A stretch of DNA of 64,000 nt from Bacillota bacterium (lineage in GTDB: Bacteria > Bacillota > Clostridia > Christensenellales > Christensenellaceae): the NCBI GenBank assembly GCA_023393165.1, contig JAEWMJ010000034.1, positions 62,001 through 126,000 of the forward strand. The letters are read 5' to 3'. This document shows, in pieces, positions 17,228-24,456 of the stretch; the stretch's first letter is position 1, and every line of letters starts with the position of its first letter. The position numbers and the translations under genes are program-made. The notes below the pieces were generated by a model. The model was given only the letters and a program-made list of their open reading frames with translations. It was not told the origin of the DNA and did no database searches.

Positions 17228-18353
17228 TTTTGTGATCCTCCTTGAATTTCTGCTCTATAAAATCGCCCAGCTCCTGCGAGCTGTTCGGTTTGCCCCATTT
17301 ACAACAGGATTTCAGTATTTCCGCCATTTTCTCCTCATTCCTGACCAGCTGCATCAATACCTCGTTCAAAGGAAGATGCTTGTTTGTAGCCAGGGCCATG
17401 GAGTTATTGATCAGGAAAACAAGATTGATATCCTCCACCCCGGGCAGCGGCGGCGTCAATACCAGCAATTTTCTCTTGGCTATTGTCTCGGAAGTGGAAA
17501 GCCCTCCCGGTTTGGCTACAATCACATCCGCCGCGTCGATATATTCGTCAATATTATTTACAAATCCGCAAATCCGAACCACATTTTTGTATTTTTTGGA
17601 TTCCAGTTTCCTTCTCAGCAACGTGTTTGTGCCGCACACGGCAACGATCTGGACGCCGTCCATCTTGTCGGCCTGCGCAAGCAGTTCGCCTACAGCCCCG
17701 AATCCACGCCCCCCCGAGGTGATCAGCAGCGTCAATAGATCCGGGTCCAGCCCAAGCTTGTCTCTCGCGGTCTCTTTTAAAACACACGAAGAAAAGCATT
17801 CCCTGACCGGGATGCCTATAGGCAGTATCTTTTCTTTTCGAATCCCCCGCAGTTCAACGGACGGAACCATCAGTTCATTTGCCACCACAAAATAATCGAG
17901 AGCAGTGTATTCCCAGAATGGATGCAGCGCATAATCGGTAACGATGCCGTAGAGTTTGATTTTGGGATCGAGCGTCCCAGCTTCTTTGAGCTGGGTCAGC
18001 AGGATAGCTGAAAATACAATGGAGCATACGATAACGTCCGGTTTATGCTCATCCAAATATTTTTGCATTTTTGATTTGAAGAGGTCGGAAAAAGCAAAAG
18101 GAAAATATGATTTCATTGCGGCTTTGCCGGATATCCGCTCCGCCTCTTTATATATGTATTCGTTCAATTTCGGTATGGACCGGCCCATAAAGGTATATCC
18201 TTTATCAAAAGCCTCTCCGATCACCTTGTTTAAAAACTTGTACGTATCCAGGATCTCATAGGTGTGGCCTCTTTTTTCCAAATACTGAGCCAAAGCGTGG
18301 CTTGCCGAATTATGGCCCTGGCCGACTGTCATACTCAATATCAGAACTTTCAT
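17208..18353 (-). CDS. MGDG-synthase-like processive glycosyltransferase (GT28, UgtP type)
   Basis: 381 residues. The N-terminal MGDG-synthase domain starts MKVLILSMTVGQGHNSASHA (GxGH box). The C-terminal GT28 domain has ITSGGRGFGAVGELL, CGTNTLLRRKL and AKPGGLSTSETIAKRK, which bind the UDP-sugar. The family makes glucosyl- or galactosyl-diacylglycerol at the cytoplasmic membrane face, used as membrane lipid or lipoteichoic anchor. It is divergent from murG across 145 bases and translationally overlaps the SDR gene. Confidence 0.88.
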   Translation of the reverse strand: MKVLILSMTVGQGHNSASHALAQYLEKRGHTYEILDTYKFLNKVIGEAFDKGYTFMGRSIPKLNEYIYKEAERISGKAAMKSYFPFAFSDLFKSKMQKYLDEHKPDVIVCSIVFSAILLTQLKEAGTLDPKIKLYGIVTDYALHPFWEYTALDYFVVANELMVPSVELRGIRKEKILPIGIPVRECFSSCVLKETARDKLGLDPDLLTLLITSGGRGFGAVGELLAQADKMDGVQIVAVCGTNTLLRRKLESKKYKNVVRICGFVNNIDEYIDAADVIVAKPGGLSTSETIAKRKLLVLTPPLPGVEDINLVFLINNSMALATNKHLPLNEVLMQLVRNEEKMAEILKSCCKWGKPNSSQELGDFIEQKFKEDHKIGQIAE

Positions 18354-18498
18354 ATCTGCCTCCGAATATTGACTTTATTTATATAATTTTCGAAATTATC
18401 ATATCATATTTATAGTTGAATGGCAACGAAAAGCAAATTGTGTTTTTGTTTGTCCACTTTTATGCTATACTGGAAGATAATCGGAGGAAAACCATAGC

Positions 18499-19560
18499 AT
18501 GAGCAAAACAATCGTACTAACGGGCGGCGGAAGCGGCGGACATGTCACCCCTAATCTTGCACTTCTTCCTTATCTTACCGAAAGAGGTTACGAGGTACAC
18601 TATATAGGCACGCAGGACGGGATAGAGCGCCAACTGGTGCAGGGAATCCCCTATCATACGATCCGGGCAGGAAGATTCAGGCGTTATTTAAGTATTAAGA
18701 ATCTGACAGACCCGGCCCGAACCCTTGCGGGCTATTTTGATGCAAAAAAAATACTCAGGGAGCTGAAACCATCGGTGGTATTCTGCAAAGGCGGATTTGT
18801 TTCGGTACCCGTCGCATTCGCGGCGCATTCGCTTAAAATACCTACCATCCTGCACGAATCGGATTATACGCCGGGGCTTGCCAACCGTCTGTGCGCCCCG
18901 CGGGCGGATAAGATCTGCCTGTCTTTTGACGTGGGATCGGAGCGGTACGGCAGCAAAGCGGTAGTCACCGGCTCGCCAATCCGCGGGGAACTGATGCGCG
19001 GCGACAGACAAAAGGGCCTCGCGTTCTGCAACCTTTCAGGAAGAAAGCCGGTACTGCTGGTAATGGGCGGAAGCCTGGGCGCGGGCGCGCTCAACGAGGC
19101 GGTGGACGCGTCCGCAGACGCTATTCTGGACCATTTCAGCATCATCCACCTGCGCGGAAAAGGCAATATCAACACCTACATGATGGGTAAAAAAGAATAC
19201 GCGCAGTTTGAATATGTCTCCCAGGAGATGCCCGATTTGTTTGCCGCGACGGATATCGTTTTGTCGCGCGCGGGCGCGAACGCCGTTTTTGAATTCCTGG
19301 CGCTGAAAAAACCGGCGCTGCTGGTTCCCCTGCCTTTATCGGCAAGCCGGGGAGACCAAATTTTAAACGCCCGTTTTTTTGAGAAAAACGGCTATTCAAT
19401 GGTGCTGGAGCAGGAAAACCTGGCGGACGGCCGTCTTATGCAATCATTGAAAGAATTGTATGAAAACAGGAAAAACTATACGCAGGCGATGCAGTCTGCA
19501 AAGGCCGCTTCCGGCACTCAGAACGTGCTGGACGTGATATACTCAATGGAAAAAAATTAA
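18499..19560 (+). CDS. murG: MurG UDP-GlcNAc:lipid I transferase
   Basis: 353 residues, full MurG length. Glycine loop TGGGSGGHVTPNLAL (8-22), HESDYTPGLANRL, VMGGSLGAGALNEAV and SRAGANAVFEFLALKKPALLVPL, all standard MurG blocks. It adds GlcNAc to lipid I, forming lipid II for peptidoglycan. GGAGGAAAACC precedes the ATG. It is not in a division/cell-wall cluster; instead its last base is shared with the start of a methyltransferase gene (TAATG). This isolated location is common in clostridia, which sometimes carry two MurG-like genes. Confidence 0.85.
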   Translation: MSKTIVLTGGGSGGHVTPNLALLPYLTERGYEVHYIGTQDGIERQLVQGIPYHTIRAGRFRRYLSIKNLTDPARTLAGYFDAKKILRELKPSVVFCKGGFVSVPVAFAAHSLKIPTILHESDYTPGLANRLCAPRADKICLSFDVGSERYGSKAVVTGSPIRGELMRGDRQKGLAFCNLSGRKPVLLVMGGSLGAGALNEAVDASADAILDHFSIIHLRGKGNINTYMMGKKEYAQFEYVSQEMPDLFAATDIVLSRAGANAVFEFLALKKPALLVPLPLSASRGDQILNARFFEKNGYSMVLEQENLADGRLMQSLKELYENRKNYTQAMQSAKAASGTQNVLDVIYSMEKN

Positions 19561-21017
19561 TGGATATAGAAAAAATACTGACAGAATACACCCAGATGGA
19601 CAACGAATCAAAGAAACAGGCTGTGCGGGATCTGTTTGCGGGCGGCCCCGATAAACTGCTCCAATTCTGCACGGGCGAACTTGCGCGCCCCGCGCTGCGC
19701 GTGATTGCGGACGGCGGTAAAAACGCCGCGGAGCTTGCAGAGCAGAACAGTTCTCTGTTTACGGGATTATTAAAATCCGAAGATCCCAAGATCCGAATGC
19801 TGGCCGCGGAAATTCTGGGATCGGCAGGCGGGTTTTCCAAGGAACTGATTACAGCCTGCCATGCAGAACAAACCATGTTTGCCCTTCCCTCTTTTCTGCT
19901 GGCGATCGGCGCGCAGAAAACGGAAGCGGCCAGGAGGTATCTTGAAAATTATACCGTCCGCAGCGACGGGGAGAAGCATATACGCGAGGAAAAACAGGCG
20001 CTGCAAAAAGCGCTGGCGAACTTTGTGGAAAGAAAAACCGCGCAGATCAGGATCCTTAAAAACGATATCCTGGCCCTCTCCTGCCCAAATACGGCCGTTA
20101 CACTTGCCGAAGCCAAACAGAAAGGATTCCGCTGCAAAAAAAGCGGTGAATTTACACTGGTTTCCGGCCTTGAGAAATTTAATGACATTTACGCGCTCCG
20201 CACTTTTGATACGGCCTACCTTCTTCTTGGCACCTGCGGATTGAGCGCGCTTTCAGAAAAGCTTTCCGGGCTGCAGGAAGCGGTTTTATCCCGGATGAAC
20301 GTTACCAACTACCGGCTGGAAGTGGCCAATATACCCCATAAAGAGCGTGTTTCCATTATTTCCGAATGCGTATCGGCGCTGGACAGGCTGGTAAACACGC
20401 CTTCGGCCTATTCATTTGAGATCAGGCTGGAGATTACCGGAGACAAGGCTGTTATCCTGCTTGATCCACATACCGATAAACGGTTTTCTTACCGGAAAAA
20501 AGCGGTGAGCGCTTCCATATCCCCGGCGGTTGCTGCCAGCGTATGCTACGCGGCCTCTTCCCATTTCAATCCTGAGGCGCGGGTGCTGGACAATTTCTGC
20601 GGGAGCGGCACTATGCTCTTTGAAAGAAGCTTTTACCCCCACGCTTCATTGACGGGCGTGGATATTGCCAAAAGCGCGGTGGATTTTGCGCAGGAAAACG
20701 AACAGGCCCTAAAAAGCGGCGCGAAGTTTTATCACGCGGACGCGCTGCGGTTTACATCCAAAAAATTTGACGAGATCATATGCAATATGCCCTTTGGGCT
20801 GCGCGTGGGCACCCATGCGCACAACGTGAAGCTTTATGAATCCTATATCGCGGTTCTGCCCTCCATCGTGGAAAAAGGCGGACACGCCTTCCTTTATACC
20901 CATGAAAAGCAGCTGCTGGAGGATATCCTGAAAAGGCGGCATATCAATGTCCTTTCCAAGACGACGTTCTCGGCAGGCGGACTGTTCCCGGCGCTTTATA
21001 TACTGGGATTTAATTAA
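19560..21017 (+). CDS. HEAT/THUMP-like RNA methyltransferase (Trm14/RlmL-type catalytic domain)
   Basis: 485 residues. The first 140 residues look like short alpha-helical repeats (KIRMLAAEILGSAG is HEAT-like). A central alpha/beta part (about 160-310) resembles a THUMP/ferredoxin-like region. The C-terminal Rossmann methyltransferase carries VLDNFCGSGTMLFE (SAM binding, 342-355) and ICNMPFGLR (408-416), an N-x-P-F variant of the N-P-P-Y motif of N-methylating enzymes. Together these suggest modification of an exocyclic amine in RNA. The target is unknown. The ATG overlaps the murG stop. Confidence 0.75.
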   Translation: MDIEKILTEYTQMDNESKKQAVRDLFAGGPDKLLQFCTGELARPALRVIADGGKNAAELAEQNSSLFTGLLKSEDPKIRMLAAEILGSAGGFSKELITACHAEQTMFALPSFLLAIGAQKTEAARRYLENYTVRSDGEKHIREEKQALQKALANFVERKTAQIRILKNDILALSCPNTAVTLAEAKQKGFRCKKSGEFTLVSGLEKFNDIYALRTFDTAYLLLGTCGLSALSEKLSGLQEAVLSRMNVTNYRLEVANIPHKERVSIISECVSALDRLVNTPSAYSFEIRLEITGDKAVILLDPHTDKRFSYRKKAVSASISPAVAASVCYAASSHFNPEARVLDNFCGSGTMLFERSFYPHASLTGVDIAKSAVDFAQENEQALKSGAKFYHADALRFTSKKFDEIICNMPFGLRVGTHAHNVKLYESYIAVLPSIVEKGGHAFLYTHEKQLLEDILKRRHINVLSKTTFSAGGLFPALYILGFN

Positions 21018-21019
21018 CC

Positions 21020-21173
21020 GAGCGCACGATCAAGCGTGATGAAGCGAGGCGAACGTTCACTGAACGCGAGATGAGGGCGAGCAACAATCTTCATAATATT
21101 TCTAACGCTATTCCCGAATCAGCAGCGAAGTGCCGGGTGGCGGAAAAACAAAAGTAGTTGGTGTTTCTCAGCG
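21020..21173. repeat. Repeat family A, right half (first of two copies)
   Basis: Directly after the methyltransferase stop. It is nearly identical over about 130 bases to 21384-21542, including the blocks GATGAAGCGAGGCGAACG, GAGGGCGAGCAACAATCTTC and GTAGTTGGTGTTTCTCAGCG. It lacks a left end. Confidence 0.85.
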
Positions 21174-21187
21174 AATTATTTAGGAAG

Positions 21188-21542
21188 ACCGCTGAAAGCA
21201 CCAAATACAAGGCGTTTTGAGAGCGGAACCGACCGCCGCCTGTGGCGGAAAAAGGGAGGCGAACGCTCACTGAGCATGAGATAAGCACGAGTGCAATCCT
21301 ATAAAAGCAGCTTACACGAAGTGCGAATCCATAGCGAAGTGCCGAGGCGACGCAAGCGTAGTAAATCTACGCTGGGAACGGAGCCGAGCGCTGCCCAAAG
21401 GCAGATGAAGCGAGGCGAACGTTCACTGAGCGCTAGATGAGGGCGAGCAACAATCTTCATAGTATTTCTAACGCGATGCCCGAATCAGCGGCGAAGTGCC
21501 GGGTGGCGGAAAAACAACGCAGTAGTTGGTGTTTCTCAGCGG
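21188..21542. repeat. Repeat family A, long full-length copy
   Basis: 355 bases bounded by inverted ends CCGCTGAAAGCACCAA and TTGGTGTTTCTCAGCGG. It contains no open reading frame of note, only several internal short palindromes such as CGTAGTAAATCTACG. It has the look of a MITE or extended palindromic element. Together with the partial copy at 21020 it fills the 583-base gap between the methyltransferase and the 149-residue protein gene. Confidence 0.8.
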
Positions 21543-21600
21543 TCTGAATGAATAAAAATGGCCCCTTTTGGCAAACTATTGAATTAAAGGGGGTACTCAT

Positions 21601-22050
21601 ATGAACGATCAGACGCTCGATCTGTATACCACCATCCACCAGGGAGCCAAAATGAGCATCGCAGGCCTGGACGTGCTGATTCAGAACAGCGCGGACGAAG
21701 CCTATAAAACCTATCTGATTCACAAACAAAACCGTTACAAACAAATAGCCGCAAAGGCGGGGCAGGCGCTGCAGGAATACAGCGAATACAGCGAATCCAC
21801 GGCGCAGCCCAGCGTTATCCCGCAGGTTGCAACGCAGACAATGGCCAGCGTAAACAGCCTGACCGACCAGGTCCGGCAGGAACAGCCCGCTCAGGTCATG
21901 CTTTTCGGATTCCAGAAAGCGTCCCACGATCTGGCGGACAGCATGCAGAAAAACACGGACGCCACGCAGAACGCCCGCAACCTTGCTTTTTCGCTTCTGG
22001 AATTGCAGCAAAACGACCTGTACAACTTTTCAAACGGACTGCGGCAATGA
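21601..22050 (+). CDS. Unknown helical protein, 149 residues
   Basis: I do not recognise a family. The ATG follows AAAGGGGGTACTC, a good ribosome site. The protein is rich in Gln, Ala and Asn, has no signal peptide, membrane segment or cysteine, and appears entirely helical. A middle linker of Ser/Gln/Pro (about 60-85) separates two helical halves. The end LLELQQNDLYNFSNGLRQ is amphipathic. The composition recalls small spore or coat proteins, but that is only an impression. It is flanked by the family A repeats and the convergent CYTH gene 20 bases away. Confidence 0.7.
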   Translation: MNDQTLDLYTTIHQGAKMSIAGLDVLIQNSADEAYKTYLIHKQNRYKQIAAKAGQALQEYSEYSESTAQPSVIPQVATQTMASVNSLTDQVRQEQPAQVMLFGFQKASHDLADSMQKNTDATQNARNLAFSLLELQQNDLYNFSNGLRQ

Positions 22051-22070
22051 TCCTTAAGTAAAATGAAAAA

Positions 22071-22592
22071 TCAGGCCTTGGCCTGATCCGTCAGCAAATC
22101 AATATAGGAATGCGTGATCAACATATCCTCCCGGATATGCAGCGCCTGAAGCAATTGATCCACTTCTTTTTTCGCTTTCTCCTTGTCCTCGAGCGGGGCG
22201 ACGATATATTCTATTTCCATGAAATCGCCCAGCCCTTCCACCCGGTCCAGATGGAAGCGGACATTGCTTTTTAAAAAAAGCGTGCGCTGTTTTCTGACCA
22301 CGCCCCGGACGCCAAACAGGGAGGACATGATCCCGTTCACGAGTTTATAATGCCTGATTCTGATCCGGATGTATTTGGAGGATTTTGGGCCGGCTATATC
22401 GTTCCTTCGGTATATTATCAGTTCGTGCCTGCCCAAGTTTACCGTCCTGAGCTTGGCCCTGCCCTTTTTCACTTTGTAATACACGTCTTTTTGTTCCAGA
22501 AGCGAAGGCCGGGCCTGCGTTATCCGCTGCACAGCCGATTTCATTTCTTCATAGTCCGGGACTCTTGCCTTGAATTCTATATTTTCCGACAT
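22071..22592 (-). CDS. CYTH domain (class IV adenylate cyclase/triphosphatase superfamily) protein
   Basis: 173 residues. The N-terminal strand reads ENIEFKARV, close to the CYTH signature E-x-E-x-K, but with Asn where the first Glu is expected. Further strands carry alternating basic residues (KLRTVNLGRH, YIRIRIRHYK) and acidic ones (FHLDRVEGLGDFMEIEYIV), as in the triphosphate tunnel. Members cleave triphosphates or make cAMP. It shows class IV cyclase-like lengths and spacing. It is a lone gene, convergent with the 149-residue protein. The substrate is open. Confidence 0.8.
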   Translation of the reverse strand: MSENIEFKARVPDYEEMKSAVQRITQARPSLLEQKDVYYKVKKGRAKLRTVNLGRHELIIYRRNDIAGPKSSKYIRIRIRHYKLVNGIMSSLFGVRGVVRKQRTLFLKSNVRFHLDRVEGLGDFMEIEYIVAPLEDKEKAKKEVDQLLQALHIREDMLITHSYIDLLTDQAKA

Positions 22593-22861
22593 GGAACACC
22601 TCCGGCATTACAGACTTTACAGAAAGGGGTTATAGGTCAGCAGATAAAATCAACGGAATACGGGTCAATACCCTTTCCCTTCAGCTTAATACACAATTTA
22701 CTATTTGGCTATTATACCGCCACATACGGACGGAGCGTATGTTTTTAACAGCCTAAATACGGGCCTTATGCAATAACTATATCATAAACGGGCCGTCCAT
22801 GTATATTTTTCCTTTTTACGTATGCTATAATAAAAAGCGGATCAAAAAGGAGGCGGGTTTT

Positions 22862-23419
22862 ATGAAAAAAGCGTTCGTTTTGATTTTCCTGCTGATATTC
22901 GCCGCGGCGGCGGTTTTGGGCTGCTCCCGGGACGCAAAATCCCCGGATTTTCAATTTGACCAAAAGGGAAATTACGCGGGTTTTTTAAATCTTCCCACAA
23001 ACTATACATTTGAAGACGCCCAAAAGGACGAAATCTTTGCAACGCTGGATTCCGGCGCGGCAGTTAACCAAAATGTCTGGGATTCTTTTATTGAAAACGC
23101 CTCGCAGGGAAAAAACGCGGCCATAAGAATGGCGCGGTTTTACACGGACGATCCCGGCAGCCCCTATTATCTTGACCTGTTTTACCGGGACGGAAACTAT
23201 TATTTGTTTGATTCCAGCGCGGATGACATGAAAAAGCAGCCTTATTCTTACCTGCTTACCCTGAAAGGCCGGTTTGGAAACCCCAAAAGGGATTCCGGCG
23301 TCATCGTGCTGGCAAACGACAATACCCTGAATTTTGATACCGTCATGAAATCTATGGTTTCCAGCAGCATGGAGTATATCAAAAGCGTGCCGGAGTTTGA
23401 AGTGATCATGTTTGTATAA
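22862..23419 (+). CDS. Predicted lipoprotein, unknown function
   Basis: 185 residues from the ATG at 22862, which has AAAAAGGAGG 9 bases upstream; the longer open frame from 22799 lacks one. MKKAFVLIFLLIFAAAAVLGC is a clean type II signal peptide with lipobox VLGC, so Cys21 would be lipidated and the protein held on the outer membrane leaflet. The mature domain mixes strands and helices and matches no family I know. It is a single gene. Confidence 0.82.
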   Translation: MKKAFVLIFLLIFAAAAVLGCSRDAKSPDFQFDQKGNYAGFLNLPTNYTFEDAQKDEIFATLDSGAAVNQNVWDSFIENASQGKNAAIRMARFYTDDPGSPYYLDLFYRDGNYYLFDSSADDMKKQPYSYLLTLKGRFGNPKRDSGVIVLANDNTLNFDTVMKSMVSSSMEYIKSVPEFEVIMFV

Positions 23420-23770
23420 GGTAAAGGGAGTCGAACCCATACGGTTCAGAGGGGCGCAGGTTCGCAGCAGAAAAATAGCCATAAGAGATTGTTGCCAGTG
23501 ATAAAATTTGGGCATCCTTTTTTGTTCTTTTACCAGGACGAAAAGTCGGAGTGAATCAAGCGAGCGCCAAAGCGCCGATGAGTACTATCTTTCCCGTATC
23601 CCGCCAACAGGCGGCGGTAATCTCCATTCCGGATAAAGATTTTAATCAGTCCGCTATTAACTTATCTTCTAACAGGCTGGAACATCCTTAAATTGCTAAA
23701 ATTAAAAAACGGCGACAAGTATATTGTGAGTAATCCGTCGCTAGATAGGCCGTTTCCTTAAATAAATGAA
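23420..23770. other. Gene-free stretch left of repeat A2
   Basis: No gene is supported. There is a nested inverted repeat at about 23706-23756 (AAACGG/CCGTTT outside, CGAC/GTCG inside) and a short stretch resembling internal family A sequence near 23555-23575. No promoter-quality elements or RNA gene were recognised. Confidence 0.5.
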
Positions 23771-23885
23771 GGCTGCTGAAAGCCCCAAATACAAGGCATT
23801 TTGAGCATTGCGACGCAAGCGTAGTACATCCTACGCTGAGGAGCAAGCGGAAAAACAACACAGTAGTTGGGGTTTATCAGCAGCC
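23771..23885. repeat. Repeat family A, short complete copy (A2)
   Basis: 115 bases with inverted ends GGCTGCTGAAAGCCCCAA and TTGGGGTTTATCAGCAGCC. Inside are AAATACAAGGCATTTTGAG, shared with copies at 21200 and 63090, and a CGTAGTACATCCTACG palindrome. No coding content. Confidence 0.85.
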
Positions 23886-23961
23886 TGAACCACCCCGAAA
23901 GGTGGTCTAAGCATCACGCTTAATAAATAATATAATCTAAAAAGTCTTCACATTACCAATA

Positions 23962-24282
23962 CTACTCTATTTTGTCTTTATTGTTCCTTGTGGCATCGTT
24001 TTTGTTATCCCTTGTATAGTCGTCGCCAAATTCATAATTCAACGATTCTCTTCTGCTGTGGTAGCCGTCCCTGTGAACGTCTGTTTCGCGAACGTCCCTG
24101 TCGACCCTTCTCCAGAAGGTAATCGCCCAAATCCCCGCAAGTCCGATAATACAATATATGATTCGCGAGAAGACAGCAGATTGCCCCCCGAAAATTGCGG
24201 CTACCAGATCGAATTGGAAAAGGCCGATCAAAAGCCAGTTTAAAGCGCCAACTATAACTAAAGTCAATACAGTTTTATTCAT
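23962..24282 (-). CDS. DUF378 small membrane protein
   Basis: 106 residues. Two membrane helices (about 6-28 and 38-57) with the family pattern ALNWLLIGLFQFDLVAAIFG and YCIIGLAGIWAI. A charged tail of about 45 residues rich in Asp, Arg and Asn follows and is longer than usual. DUF378 (YuzA) has no assigned role. AAAGGAG stands before the ATG. It is a single gene. Confidence 0.88.
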   Translation of the reverse strand: MNKTVLTLVIVGALNWLLIGLFQFDLVAAIFGGQSAVFSRIIYCIIGLAGIWAITFWRRVDRDVRETDVHRDGYHSRRESLNYEFGDDYTRDNKNDATRNNKDKIE

Positions 24283-24400
24283 TGATTCGTCTCCTTTCGA
24301 TAATAAATAGTTTCCCCATATAAAGGGAGAATTTGCTGGGAAATATTACTTTGCATTTAATGGCATTGCAAGAGGAAAAATTTTTGCATGGATTATGCGC

Positions 24401-24440
24401 AAAAAAAAGAGACAAGCCTTTTTTTGAAAGGTCTTGTCCC
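24401..24440 (-). terminator. Terminator of uvrBA operon
   Basis: On the minus strand GGGACAAGACCTT pairs with AAGGCTTGTCTC and is followed by eight T. It lies 17 bases beyond the uvrA stop. Confidence 0.88.
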
Positions 24441-24456
24441 AATATGGTAAATTTTG

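Noticed and set aside
23425..23450. tRNA T-arm-like sequence GGGTTCGACTCCC on the minus strand
   Set aside because: No matching acceptor, D or anticodon arms within 90 bases; the T stem itself has only three good pairs.
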